Counted from the first letter of the stretch, positions 42,158 through 51,056 are shown. The stretch is DNA of 64,000 nucleotides from Vibrio maerlii (GCF_003415655.1 NZ_QRHC01000013.1:56963-120962), one strand, 5' to 3'. Made by a program: numbers and translations. Notes: generated from the letters alone by a model not told the origin.

Positions 42158-43447
42158 ATGAACGTTTTAATTATTGGTGCCGGCGGTCGTGAGCACGCAC
42201 TGGGCTGGAAAGCAGCACAAAACCCAAACGTTGAAACTGTATTCGTTGCTCCAGGTAACGCAGGTACTGCACTTGAACCTAAACTAGAAAACGTTGCTAT
42301 CGGTGTTGAAGACATTGAAGCACTAGTCGCATTTGCAAAAGAGAAAGCGATTGAACTGACTATCGTTGGCCCAGAAGCACCACTAGTCATCGGTGTGGTT
42401 GATGCATTCCGCGCTGCTGGTTTACCTATCTTTGGCCCAACTGAAGCCGCAGCACAGCTTGAAGGCTCTAAAGCGTTTACTAAAGATTTCCTAGCTCGCC
42501 ACCAAATTCCAACAGGTGCTTACGCTAACTTCACTGAAATTGAGCCAGCTCTAGCTTACGTTCGTGAGCAAGGTGCACCGATCGTAGTTAAGGCTGACGG
42601 TCTTGCTGCAGGTAAAGGCGTAATCGTTGCGATGACGCTAGAAGAAGCGGAAGACGCAATCAAAGACATGCTAGCGGGCAACGCATTTGGTGATGCTGGT
42701 AGCCGTGTAGTCATCGAAGAATTCCTAGATGGTGAAGAAGCAAGCTTCATCGTAATGGTTGATGGTAAGAACGTTCTACCAATGGCAACGAGCCAAGACC
42801 ACAAGCGTGTTGGTGATAAAGATACTGGCCCTAACACAGGCGGTATGGGTGCTTACTCTCCTGCTCCTGTTGTGACTCCAGAGATCCACAACCGTATTAT
42901 GGAAGAGGTTATCTACCCAACGGTTCGTGGTATGGAAGCAGAAGGTGCGCCTTACACAGGTTTCCTATACGCTGGTCTTATGATTGATTCTGAAGGCACA
43001 CCTAAAGTCATCGAATACAACTGTCGCTTTGGTGACCCTGAAACGCAACCTATCATGATGCGTATGGAATCAGACCTCGTTGAACTGTGTCTTGCTGCTA
43101 TTGATGAAAAGCTAGACCAAGCTGAGTCTAAGTGGGATCCTCGTGCTTCTATCGGTGTTGTACTTGCAGCAGGTGGCTACCCAGCAGATTACGCTAAGGG
43201 TGATGTGATCTCATTACCTACGTCTGAAGTTGAAGGCCAAAAAGTGTTCCACGCTGGTACTGCAAACAATGCTGCAGGTGAAGTCGTTACCAATGGCGGT
43301 CGTGTTCTTTGTGCAACAGCACTAGGCAACAGCGTTTCAGAAGCGCAAGAAAAGGCTTATGCACTGACCAAGCAAGTAAGCTGGAATGGTATGTTCCACC
43401 GCAATGACATTGGTTACCGTGCAATTGCACGCGAACAAGAGAAGTAA
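42158..43447 (+). CDS. purD: phosphoribosylamine-glycine ligase
   Basis: PurD (GARS) makes glycinamide ribonucleotide, the second step of purine synthesis. The 429-residue protein starts MNVLIIGAGGREHALGWKAA. It has the ATP-grasp segment VVKADGLAAGKGVIVA and the signature YNCRFGDPETQPIMMRM near residue 290. AAGGATTTATTG precedes the ATG. It is downstream of purH, as in the enterobacterial purHD operon. Confidence 0.98.
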   Translation: MNVLIIGAGGREHALGWKAAQNPNVETVFVAPGNAGTALEPKLENVAIGVEDIEALVAFAKEKAIELTIVGPEAPLVIGVVDAFRAAGLPIFGPTEAAAQLEGSKAFTKDFLARHQIPTGAYANFTEIEPALAYVREQGAPIVVKADGLAAGKGVIVAMTLEEAEDAIKDMLAGNAFGDAGSRVVIEEFLDGEEASFIVMVDGKNVLPMATSQDHKRVGDKDTGPNTGGMGAYSPAPVVTPEIHNRIMEEVIYPTVRGMEAEGAPYTGFLYAGLMIDSEGTPKVIEYNCRFGDPETQPIMMRMESDLVELCLAAIDEKLDQAESKWDPRASIGVVLAAGGYPADYAKGDVISLPTSEVEGQKVFHAGTANNAAGEVVTNGGRVLCATALGNSVSEAQEKAYALTKQVSWNGMFHRNDIGYRAIAREQEK

Positions 43448-43471
43448 TCAACACTTCTCTCTTGGATAAAC

Positions 43472-43498
43472 AAAAGGCGCTCATTGAGCGCCTTTTTC
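43472..43498 (+). terminator. terminator after purHD
   Basis: An AGGCGCTC/GAGCGCCT hairpin between A and T runs. It also faces the convergent DUF1481 gene. Confidence 0.9.
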
Positions 43499-43517
43499 GT
43501 ATTCAGTTAATTTGATA

Positions 43518-44195
43518 CTAATTCCACAAATTAGGGCGTGGAATACAATCCTTACCGTCATCAGCGAGAATCAATAGAGATTCCACCTGTAAGCTCTTTA
43601 GAACGCTTTTACCATTTAGGACGACGAAGCTATCAAGTCCTTGGATTCGGTCAATCACGTAGCTTGGGAGCGTCTCTTCGAATGAAATCTTGGTAAACTC
43701 TTGCCCTTCACAGGTTTCAAAGGTTTCACCGTTCCAATAGCCCTGATACAACTTATTCTCACCACGGGTATTTGCCAGGACAAGATCAGCCGAGCCTTTG
43801 TATTGGTCAATCTCTTCCGGCCTTAATGGCAAGACACGATTATTTTCACGATATTGCTGATATACCGCCTCACCCGAGCTGTTAAAGCGAATATGAGCGC
43901 TGTAAGAGATTAAGCCTTGCCCTACTATTAACTTCTCTCCCTCACGGATAACCTCACGTAGAGAGTCCTCGCTCCACCGATAATTGGATTGATACCAACC
44001 ATAATCACCTGCAGTGACATAGTCAGCTGCCGTCTCTGGCTTAGTTAATCGTTCTGTTACCCAATACAAGCTAACAGCATCACCTTGGCGCTGGCCAGAA
44101 GTAGACTCGGTAATTTGGCTAATATTTGGAGACGGTGTTGAAGAACAACCGAAAAGAAGAATAGTAAATAGTGCGGGTAGAATGCGTTTAAACAT
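43518..44195 (-). CDS. DUF1481 lipoprotein (YjaH-like)
   Basis: A 225-residue predicted lipoprotein of unknown function. The signal peptide ends in a lipobox, LLFGCSSTPS, with C17 as the lipidated residue. No known enzyme motif is seen in the mature part. It lies just downstream of hupA, the same place as yjaH in E. coli, which supports the DUF1481 assignment. There is no clear SD before the ATG, and the hupA hairpin ends only 8 nt upstream, so translation may depend on read-through mRNA. Confidence 0.85.
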   Translation of the reverse strand: MFKRILPALFTILLFGCSSTPSPNISQITESTSGQRQGDAVSLYWVTERLTKPETAADYVTAGDYGWYQSNYRWSEDSLREVIREGEKLIVGQGLISYSAHIRFNSSGEAVYQQYRENNRVLPLRPEEIDQYKGSADLVLANTRGENKLYQGYWNGETFETCEGQEFTKISFEETLPSYVIDRIQGLDSFVVLNGKSVLKSLQVESLLILADDGKDCIPRPNLWN

Positions 44196-44202
44196 AAAGA
44201 AA

Positions 44203-44229
44203 TACGCCGAGAAAATGTTCCTCGGCGTA
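44203..44229 (-). terminator. hairpin after hupA, likely partial terminator
   Basis: TACGCCGAG/CTCGGCGTA, 9 bp, with a 9-nt loop, followed on the minus strand by TTTCTTT. It separates hupA from the DUF1481 gene. Confidence 0.65.
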
Positions 44230-44236
44230 GTATAAA

Positions 44237-44509
44237 TTATTTTACTGAATCTTTCAGTGCTTTACCTGCTACGAATGCTGGTACGTTAGCCGCTGCGATT
44301 TGGATTTCATCACCAGTCTTAGGGTTACGGCCAGTGCGAGCTGCACGGTGGTTTACTTTGAAAGTACCGAAGCCAATTAGTTGTACTTGGTCGCCTTCTT
44401 TAAGTGCGTCAGTTACGCCGCCCAGAGTCGCCTCTAGTGCTGCTTTAGCTTGTGCTTTAGATAGGTCTGCTTTTTCAGCAATAAAGTCGATTAGTTGGGT
44501 CTTGTTCAT
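44237..44509 (-). CDS. hupA: DNA-binding protein HU-alpha
   Basis: HU is a histone-like nucleoid protein. It is 90 residues, exactly the family length: MNKTQLIDFIAEKADLSKAQ, GFGTFKVNHRAARTGRNPKT (DNA-binding arm) and FVAGKALKDSVK. The upstream in-frame codons to 44542 are not part of the protein; an SD-like GAAGGGAAAC lies before ATG 44509. Neighbours yjaG, hupA and DUF1481 are grouped as in E. coli, although a CNNM gene is inserted here. Confidence 0.98.
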   Translation of the reverse strand: MNKTQLIDFIAEKADLSKAQAKAALEATLGGVTDALKEGDQVQLIGFGTFKVNHRAARTGRNPKTGDEIQIAAANVPAFVAGKALKDSVK

Positions 44510-44776
44510 TAGGTTTCCCTTCTCATATGTTATCGAATCCAACTCACTCTAAAACATAAATACCCCGTCTGGCAAAGGTTTGTCGTCGATCTTTGGCTCT
44601 TACGATGAACTTTTCGCCATATTCTGAGTAATAACTCACAGTTTGTTACGAAATGAACCCTCTCAAGCCTTATTCAGCAATGGCTGGACGCGAAATAATT
44701 AATGACTCAGTGCCAACCTATTCACTATAATCATCGCTAATTCGCTGCTAAAGCGTACAATTTATAAAGGGCAACT

Positions 44777-45952
44777 ATGCTGCTGTTAACGATCTACGTT
44801 TCTATTTCTATTGGTGTTTCTTTCATCTGTTCGGTATTGGAGGCAGTGCTTCTGAGCATTAGTCCGAGCTATATTGCACAGCTGAAACAACAAGGTCACC
44901 CAGCTGCTGACCAACTGTCTAAGTTGAAGAATGATATTGATAGACCTCTGGCATCCATCCTGACACTGAATACCATCGCTCATACCATTGGTGCGGCGAG
45001 TGCAGGTGCGCAGGCTTCAGTCGTATTTGGTAGCCAATGGTTAGGTGTGTTTTCTGCAGTACTCACCCTAGGTATACTCGTGCTGTCTGAAATCGTGCCA
45101 AAAACCATAGGTGCTACCTACTGGCGTAAGCTTGCTCCTGCATCGGCAGTGGTTCTGCGCTGGATGGTTTGGGCACTCACACCGTTTGTTTGGTTCTCAG
45201 AGCAAATCACCAAGCGCTTAGCTCGTGGCCATGAGGCTCCTAAGATGCGTGATGAGCTATCCGCTATGGCTATCTTGGCAAAAGAAAGCGGTGAGTTCGC
45301 AGAGGGCGAATCTAAGCTGCTAAGTAACCTACTCAATATCCAAGACGTGCCAGCAACTCAAATCATGACGCCACGTCCGGTGGTATTTCGTGTGAACGCA
45401 GAGATGACGATTGATGAATTTCTGCTAGAGCATAAGGAAACGCCATTCTCGCGCCCTCTTGTGTACAGCGAACACAAAGATAACATTATAGGGTTTGTCC
45501 ATCGCCTTGAACTGTTCAAGCTTCAACAGCATGGTTCTGGCGGCAAACAGTTGGGTTCGGTCATGCGTCCCATCCATGTGTTATTCAATGGTATTTCGCT
45601 ACCGAAAGCCTTTGACCAGATGATGGCAAATCGCCTGCAGCTTGCGATGGTGGTTGATGAGTACGGTACCATTCAGGGCATCATCACTCTGGAGGACATC
45701 TTTGAACACTTGTTAGGTGAAGAGATTGTCGACGAAGCGGACAAAACCACAGACATGCAGCAACTGGCCTTTGAGCGCTGGGAAAAATGGAAAGACGAGC
45801 ATGATGTGATTGAGAGTCGTGATGAGGATGAAGACGAGTCACTTCAGCAGGCGCAAACTGAACTTCAAGGGCGCGTGAACGAGGAGACGATTCTAGACGC
45901 AGATGAATCATCTCATCAGAGCGATTCCGAAGATAAACCTCAAAAAGCATAA
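44777..45952 (+). CDS. CNNM-domain (DUF21) membrane protein with CBS pair
   Basis: This 391-residue protein belongs to the CNNM/CorC group linked to magnesium and cobalt efflux. An N-terminal transmembrane domain (about residues 1-145, three to four helices, VLEAVLLSISPSYIAQLKQQ) is followed by two CBS motifs (about 195-320, IMTPRPVVFRVN, MVVDEYGTIQGIITLEDI). The usual C-terminal CorC/HlyC domain is missing; a very acidic tail of about 70 residues takes its place (IESRDEDEDESLQQ). TATAAT at 44726-44731 may be its -10. The substrate is not determined. Confidence 0.85.
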   Translation: MLLLTIYVSISIGVSFICSVLEAVLLSISPSYIAQLKQQGHPAADQLSKLKNDIDRPLASILTLNTIAHTIGAASAGAQASVVFGSQWLGVFSAVLTLGILVLSEIVPKTIGATYWRKLAPASAVVLRWMVWALTPFVWFSEQITKRLARGHEAPKMRDELSAMAILAKESGEFAEGESKLLSNLLNIQDVPATQIMTPRPVVFRVNAEMTIDEFLLEHKETPFSRPLVYSEHKDNIIGFVHRLELFKLQQHGSGGKQLGSVMRPIHVLFNGISLPKAFDQMMANRLQLAMVVDEYGTIQGIITLEDIFEHLLGEEIVDEADKTTDMQQLAFERWEKWKDEHDVIESRDEDEDESLQQAQTELQGRVNEETILDADESSHQSDSEDKPQKA

Positions 45953-45955
45953 TTA

Positions 45956-45986
45956 AAAATGGGCTGTCCAATTGGACAGCCCATTT
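45956..45986. terminator. bidirectional terminator
   Basis: A 14-bp stem (AAAATGGGCTGTCC and its complement) with an AATT loop. It serves the CNNM gene (plus) and yjaG (minus), which converge here. Confidence 0.9.
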
Positions 45987-46006
45987 TCATCGACTTATAA
46001 AAAAGA

Positions 46007-46594
46007 TTAAAGAGCAATACCAATGTTACTAATTGGCTCATCGCGAAGCTCTTGGCGTAAGTCCTTAATCAACTCAATATCACGCTCAATCGCTTCACGC
46101 AGTGGACGGAAGATCGCCCACTGTACATCCCACTCCGCACATACCGCTTCGTTATCTTTCTGATTCTCATTTGTGATTGGTTCTGCACCTTGTGCTTCTT
46201 CCAAATCCGCAACCGTCTTAACTGATTGTTGGCTCAGCTTTAGCATGTTTTCAAACAAGTGCTCACGATCAAGCAGACCATGAAGTAGTGTTGATAGCCC
46301 CTCACACGCATCCATGGCAGGGTAAACTGCATACATATCGAACTCTTCAGCTGATGGGAAAAGCTCCTCCAACTTCTCTAGCTGACGCTCAAAGTTCACC
46401 TTTGCTGTTTTTACAGTGAGGATTTCCCAGATACTGTCTAGAATGTCACGATACACTCGTGATTCTGCAAATTCAGTGTTTTCACAAAACATGGCATAGT
46501 TAGGGTACATACGCTCACAAAGACACGTCATGAAAGTGATTTGTTGCCATGGTTCCAGCCTCTCTAGGCGGATTTGCAAAGGGTTCTGTAACAT
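46007..46594 (-). CDS. yjaG: YjaG family protein (DUF416)
   Basis: A 195-residue cytoplasmic protein of unknown function; E. coli YjaG has 196. It starts MLQNPLQIRLERLEPWQQIT and contains CERMYPNYAMFCENTEF. The frame continues to 46672, but family length and the MLQNP start favour 46594. It is mostly alpha-helical with no catalytic motif. It is divergent from the hydroxyacid dehydrogenase gene. Confidence 0.92.
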   Translation of the reverse strand: MLQNPLQIRLERLEPWQQITFMTCLCERMYPNYAMFCENTEFAESRVYRDILDSIWEILTVKTAKVNFERQLEKLEELFPSAEEFDMYAVYPAMDACEGLSTLLHGLLDREHLFENMLKLSQQSVKTVADLEEAQGAEPITNENQKDNEAVCAEWDVQWAIFRPLREAIERDIELIKDLRQELRDEPISNIGIAL

Positions 46595-46664
46595 AAGGGA
46601 CTCGATAGTTGCGTTTAGACGGCGAAAGTGTACTTGATAACCAACAGGGAAAAAAGCCAAGCTA

Positions 46665-47591
46665 ATGAACAATTTCAGTCATAAGGTATTTATTCTCACT
46701 GAGCAGGACGATGTCTACCATCACCTACTCTCAGAGCTCGATTTACCAGACCTCGAGATCACGCTTGATGCCAAAGAAGCAGAGATCTTACTGGCTGCCC
46801 CACCATTGGCAGCGAAGCACCTCGATAGTTTTGAACAATTAGAATGGTGCCAATCCATCTATGCAGGAGTCGATGCGCTTATAACCCCTTACCTGCGTGA
46901 TGATTATGAACTCACCAACGTCAAAGGCATTTTTGGTCAGTCCATCGCTGAGTATGTTATTGGGTTAACCATAGAACACTTCCGTCATTTTGCGTACTAC
47001 CACCAGCAACAGAACAATCACAGTTGGGCACCACTGCAGTACCAATCCATTAGTGACAAGCGTGTCGTTATACTCGGCACTGGCAGCATAGGAAGTTTCT
47101 TAGCAACCCGTGTTCAGGCTTTGGGTATGCATGCCATTGGTATTAACCGAACGGGGATTCCGGCTAAGGAAGCAAGCTTTGATCAAACGTTTCATATCAA
47201 CGAGCTAGAAACAGCGCTCTCTCAAGCGGATATCATCGTCAATACCCTGCCGAATACCGAGCAAACTCACCTGTTACTCAACCAAGAATCATTAAACAAA
47301 GCCAACGGTGCTTTACTATTTAATGTTGGTCGCGGCAATACGGTATGTGAGCAAGGGCTGTTGGACGCCCTGCACTCAGGGGCTATCACACATGCCTATC
47401 TTGACGTTTTTCAGCATGAGCCGTTACCAAAAGAGCACCCATTCTGGGCGCATGACAAGATAACTGTGACACCGCATATCGCTGCTTTGAGTAACCCTAA
47501 GCAAGTGTTAGAGATCTTTGCAGAAAACTACCAACGCTGGCGAGATGGCTTCTCTCTTAATCATCGCATCGATTTCGATAAGGGCTATTGA
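46665..47591 (+). CDS. D-2-hydroxyacid dehydrogenase (glyoxylate/hydroxypyruvate reductase-like)
   Basis: A 308-residue NAD(P)-dependent oxidoreductase. It has the nucleotide-binding GTGSIGSFLA (about residues 139-148), the substrate arginine in NVGRGNTVCEQ, Glu in FQHEPLPKEHPFW and the catalytic His in TPHIAAL. It is closer to the GhrA group than to SerA or LdhA by length and layout. The substrate is not certain. It overlaps the next gene by one base (TGATG-type junction), so the two are translationally coupled. Confidence 0.87.
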   Translation: MNNFSHKVFILTEQDDVYHHLLSELDLPDLEITLDAKEAEILLAAPPLAAKHLDSFEQLEWCQSIYAGVDALITPYLRDDYELTNVKGIFGQSIAEYVIGLTIEHFRHFAYYHQQQNNHSWAPLQYQSISDKRVVILGTGSIGSFLATRVQALGMHAIGINRTGIPAKEASFDQTFHINELETALSQADIIVNTLPNTEQTHLLLNQESLNKANGALLFNVGRGNTVCEQGLLDALHSGAITHAYLDVFQHEPLPKEHPFWAHDKITVTPHIAALSNPKQVLEIFAENYQRWRDGFSLNHRIDFDKGY

Positions 47592-48160
47592 TGCTCAAGC
47601 AAGTATTAACGCAAGCAAGAGCATGTCGTCTATGTGAGCACTCACTATCTCATGGCATAAACCCAGTCATCCAGGCAGATACCCAAGCAAAACTGTTGAT
47701 CATTGGGCAAGCACCTGGGATAAAAGTCCATGAGACGTCGATACCATGGAATGACGCTAGCGGTGACAGACTACGCAGTTGGCTAAGGATAGATAAAGAA
47801 CACTTTTACGACCCAACCAAAGTCGCAATTGTGCCTATGGGGTTTTGCTACCCAGGGAAGGCAAAGAGTGGTGATTTACCGCCGCGAAAAGAGTGCGCAC
47901 CAAAATGGCATGCTTCCATTCTCAATCACCTACCGAACATCGAGATGACCCTGTTAATCGGCCAATATGCTCAGAATTATTACCTCAGAGATAAACCAGT
48001 TACCTTAACTGAGACAGTGAAGTGTTGGCAGAAATGGGCACCGAAGTACATCCCTTTGCCTCACCCATCACCGAGGAACAATATTTGGCTCAAAAAGAAC
48101 CCTTGGTTTGAAAATGACACACTACCCTATATCCGTCAGACTTTGAGCAAAGCCCTATAA
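47591..48160 (+). CDS. uracil-DNA glycosylase-like family protein
   Basis: A 189-residue protein of the UDG fold. It has the motif 1-like IIGQAPGIKVHE and the motif 2-like PLPHPSPRNN near the C-terminus. An N-terminal CRLCEH-type stretch recalls cysteine-containing UDG family members, but only two cysteines are close together. ATG 47591 overlaps the stop of the upstream gene; TTG 47588 is an alternative. The glycosylase activity and base are not proven by sequence; this subgroup is often left as an uncharacterised UDG-like protein. Confidence 0.82.
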   Translation: MLKQVLTQARACRLCEHSLSHGINPVIQADTQAKLLIIGQAPGIKVHETSIPWNDASGDRLRSWLRIDKEHFYDPTKVAIVPMGFCYPGKAKSGDLPPRKECAPKWHASILNHLPNIEMTLLIGQYAQNYYLRDKPVTLTETVKCWQKWAPKYIPLPHPSPRNNIWLKKNPWFENDTLPYIRQTLSKAL

Positions 48161-48175
48161 AGCAGGATTACAAAA

Positions 48176-48211
48176 CGAAAAAAGCGCTGATAGCTTTCGC
48201 CACCAGCGCTC
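48176..48211 (-). terminator. terminator after hemE
   Basis: An AGCGCTG/CAGCGCT stem with a 14-nt loop and A6 on the plus side. It suits minus-strand transcription from hemE. Confidence 0.75.
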
Positions 48212-48229
48212 GATATTCTTTCTCTAGGC

Positions 48230-49297
48230 TTACTTGTGGTAAGGCTTAGACAGCTCGTGTACCGCCTCGACAAACACGCCAGCATTTTCTGGTGGCACAT
48301 CTAGATGGATGCCATGACCTAGGTTGAACACGTGGCCAGTACCTGCGTCACCAAAGCCTTCCAGGATAGTCGCGACTTCTTCACGAATGCGTTCAGGTGA
48401 AGCATATAGCATTGATGGGTCCATGTTACCTTGTAGAGCGACCTTATCACCCACGCGCTTAACAGCGTCTTGAATATTAATAGTCCAGTCTAGACCTACT
48501 GCATCACAGCCCGTTGCTGCGATTTGCTCTAACCACATGCCGCCATTCTTAGTAAATAGAGTCACAGGCACGCGGCGACCGTCGTTCTCACGGATCAGAC
48601 CATCAACAATTTTATGCATGTATTGCAGCGAGAATAGGTTGTAATCACGAGGAGTCAGTACACCACCCCATGTATCAAATACCATGACTGATTGAGCACC
48701 TGCTTTGATTTGCGCGTTTAGGTATTCAATAACGCTGTCCGCTAGCTTATCCAGAAGTAGGTGCAGCGTTTGTGGCTCTGCATACATCATTTTCTTAATC
48801 TTAGTGAAGGCTTTTGAGCTACCGCCTTCAACCATGTAAGTTGCCAGTGTCCAAGGGCTACCAGAGAAACCAATCAGCGGAACGTCACCGTTTAGGTCTT
48901 TACGGATTTGACGCACTGCATTCATCACGTATTGCAGCTCACCTTCTGGATCAGGGATACCGATCTTCTCTACATCCGCTTTACAGGTAATTGGCTTGCC
49001 AAATACCGGGCCTTCGCCAGCAGCAAAGCGTAGATCTAGACCCATAGCATCTGGAATAGTCAGGATATCGGAGAATAGAATTGCAGCATCAAGAGGGAAA
49101 CGGCGTAGTGGCTGAAGAGTAACCTCAGACGCAAGCTCCGCATTCTTACACAATGACATAAAGTCTCCTGCTTCAGCACGCGTTGCTTTGTATTCTGGTA
49201 GGTAACGACCTGCTTGGCGCATCATCCAAACCGGTGTGTAATCTACTGGTTGCTTCAATAGAGCGCGTAGATAGCGATCGTTTTTCAATTCAGTCAT
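48230..49297 (-). CDS. hemE: uroporphyrinogen decarboxylase
   Basis: HemE removes four carboxyl groups from uroporphyrinogen III to give coproporphyrinogen III in haem synthesis. The 355-residue protein starts MTELKNDRYLRALLKQPVDY. It has the substrate-binding PVWMMRQAGRYLPEY, the FSDILTIPDAMG loop and GHVFNLGHGIHLDVPPEN near the end. It is full length. It lies downstream of nudC as in E. coli, but with a 264-nt gap that holds an orphan terminator on the other strand. Confidence 0.98.
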   Translation of the reverse strand: MTELKNDRYLRALLKQPVDYTPVWMMRQAGRYLPEYKATRAEAGDFMSLCKNAELASEVTLQPLRRFPLDAAILFSDILTIPDAMGLDLRFAAGEGPVFGKPITCKADVEKIGIPDPEGELQYVMNAVRQIRKDLNGDVPLIGFSGSPWTLATYMVEGGSSKAFTKIKKMMYAEPQTLHLLLDKLADSVIEYLNAQIKAGAQSVMVFDTWGGVLTPRDYNLFSLQYMHKIVDGLIRENDGRRVPVTLFTKNGGMWLEQIAATGCDAVGLDWTINIQDAVKRVGDKVALQGNMDPSMLYASPERIREEVATILEGFGDAGTGHVFNLGHGIHLDVPPENAGVFVEAVHELSKPYHK

Positions 49298-49439
49298 TGC
49301 TTATTATCCATTTCTGCTTTGTCTCAGAGTGTGGCGTATTCTAGCACCATTTTGAGTATTAACCCCACCCGCTTTGCAAGCGAGATCATGTTATTGATGA
49401 ATAAAATACAACTTAGGTTGCCTATACCATAACCACATG

Positions 49440-49549
49440 TTAAAAATTTGTTCGCTAGCGAAAACTACAACTATATACTGAACATATAGTGTTCAGAAAT
49501 CTCATAACGACATCTTACTTACCCCCTCCGTACCCGGAGGGTTTTTTTT
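49440..49549 (+). ncRNA. candidate small RNA with its own terminator
   Basis: Between hemE and nudC, both on the minus strand, a plus-oriented terminator (CCCTCCG/CGGAGGG, loop TACC, then T8) stands at 49524-49549 with no plus-strand gene before it. Upstream are TTGTTC (49448-49453) and TATATA (49472-49477), 18 nt apart, and a dyad CTGAAC/GTTCAG (49478-49496). A transcript of about 60 nt is possible, or a longer one from an earlier promoter. It does not resemble any Vibrio small RNA I can recall with certainty. Confidence 0.4.
49524..49549 (+). terminator. orphan rho-independent terminator
   Basis: A GC-rich 7-bp stem followed by eight T on the plus strand. On the minus strand there is no T tract after the stem, so it does not serve nudC. 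Confidence 0.85.
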
Positions 49550-49561
49550 ATCTTTTTTACG

Positions 49562-50368
49562 CTAATTTTCTTTGCTTGCGAGCTCTACCGTCGTCTCGAT
49601 CAACTCGCGAGCGATCGTCCCTTTTGGCGCAACCTCTGGTAACTCATCAACCTTAAACCAAGCCGCATCTGAGAGTTCGCTATAATCCGGTTTGACCTCA
49701 CCTGAATCGTAATCAGCCAAGAAACCCATCATCATGCTCGATGGAAACGCCCAAGGCTGACTGCCGTGGTAACGAACATTAGTCACGGTTATACCTGTCT
49801 CCTCAAGCACCTCTCTTGCGACACATTGCTCTAGGGTTTCACCAACTTCTAAAAATCCTGCAATCACCGTGTACATGTTGCCCTTATGCCTTGGATGCTG
49901 TGCGAGCAAGATAGAATCCCCTTTTCGCACCGCGACAATAATACAAGGGAAAATACGAGGATAATGAAGGGTGCGACAATCACCGCACTGCATTGCTAAT
50001 TGATTGTGGTTGAGGTGGTTGCGACCACCGCATTGCGGGCAGAAGCGCATGGTCTGGCTCATATGGCCAAACTGTATCGCCCGGCTAATCAAGAGAAACA
50101 ACTCTTTAGAGAAGTCGAGCAGCTCACGCAGCGAGACCATCTCAAAACGTTCTTCAAACTCTGGACTAAGTTCAACCTCAGCCTCATCAAGCCACAGCAC
50201 CGCTCGATTTTGATAAGTCCCTATCTTCCGGCCATTGACCGAGCCTAAGCCAAGCTCTACTTGATTTCCGAGTGGAAGCTCTCCATCAATCAGTGCGACA
50301 TCGCTACCATTGACGATACACCAGTAAGCTGGCGCACCAATATTTTTATTACTTTTTTTTAACATCAT
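49562..50368 (-). CDS. nudC: NAD-capped RNA hydrolase / NADH pyrophosphatase NudC
   Basis: NudC removes the NAD cap from bacterial RNAs and hydrolyses NADH. It has a zinc ribbon (CPQCGG...CGDC), the Nudix box GFLEVGETLEQCVAREVLEE and the NudC-specific SQPWAFPSSMMMGF. I place the start at ATG 50368 (MMLKKSNKN), giving 268 residues; the frame reaches ATG 50395. An A8 run lies about 5 nt after the start codon. It is next to hemE and rsd, as in E. coli. Confidence 0.94.
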   Translation of the reverse strand: MMLKKSNKNIGAPAYWCIVNGSDVALIDGELPLGNQVELGLGSVNGRKIGTYQNRAVLWLDEAEVELSPEFEERFEMVSLRELLDFSKELFLLISRAIQFGHMSQTMRFCPQCGGRNHLNHNQLAMQCGDCRTLHYPRIFPCIIVAVRKGDSILLAQHPRHKGNMYTVIAGFLEVGETLEQCVAREVLEETGITVTNVRYHGSQPWAFPSSMMMGFLADYDSGEVKPDYSELSDAAWFKVDELPEVAPKGTIARELIETTVELASKEN

Positions 50369-50527
50369 GGCGTCTCTTGCTTGCAGTCCTGCCATTTTAC
50401 TGGCAATCTAAATTCATACCACTACTGCCATTTGATTAACAGTAATGGTCTGTGAAATATCACAATTTAGACATTTTGTTAGACGGACTTTCGATCGCTT
50501 GCCGATCCGATCATGAGGGACATGGTC

Positions 50528-51016
50528 ATGCTAAACAAATTCAAACAAGTACAAGAACAATGGGGCGGCTCAAGTGAGGTTATTGACCACTGGCTAGAAA
50601 CACGCCAAGCACTGATCGTCGAATACTGTAAGCTCGGTTCCCTTCAACCTGCTCATGCCCAGTCCAATGTGGTTGAGCTTCCATCTCCAAAAGAAATCAG
50701 CTCTTTCTGCAATCATGTAGTCGACTACATCTCCGAAGGTCATTTCAGGATCTACGATATGGTGATGGAAAAGTGGCAAGCTACCGGGTTTAAGACCAAC
50801 GAAGAGATCGACGCTACTTATGGCAAAATCGTTCTCACCACAGAGCCTCTATTAGAATTTAACGACAAGTATGTCAAAGTCACTGCCGATGATGAGCTAC
50901 CGAGCTTTGAGCAAGATATGTCAGTTGTCGGTGAACTGCTTGAGCTTCGCTTTGAGGTCGAAGACAAACTGATCCAGCTCATTGCGGATAGTCTAGCGAT
51001 CCCTCCAGGTGCGTAG
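50528..51016 (+). CDS. rsd: sigma-70 regulator Rsd
   Basis: Rsd binds free sigma-70 and lowers its use in stationary phase. The 162-residue protein starts MLNKFKQVQEQWGGSSEVID; E. coli Rsd has 158 residues and starts MLN too. In-frame ATGs at 50513 and 50522 are less likely because GAGGG at 50515-50519 is at the right distance for 50528. The core ALIVEYCKLGSL and FCNHVVDYISEGHFRIYD are conserved. It is divergent from nudC. A CTAG array begins at its stop codon. Confidence 0.93.
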   Translation: MLNKFKQVQEQWGGSSEVIDHWLETRQALIVEYCKLGSLQPAHAQSNVVELPSPKEISSFCNHVVDYISEGHFRIYDMVMEKWQATGFKTNEEIDATYGKIVLTTEPLLEFNDKYVKVTADDELPSFEQDMSVVGELLELRFEVEDKLIQLIADSLAIPPGA

Positions 51017-51056
51017 AGCTAGAGAGCTAGAGAGCTAGAGAGCTAGAGAGCTAGAA
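51013..51056 (+). repeat. 8-bp tandem array (AGAGAGCT), about 5 copies
   Basis: The unit AGAGAGCT, equivalent to CTAGAGAG in another phase, is repeated about five times, starting at the rsd stop codon. Each unit junction contains CTAG. Perfect repeats suggest recent slippage. Confidence 0.92.
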
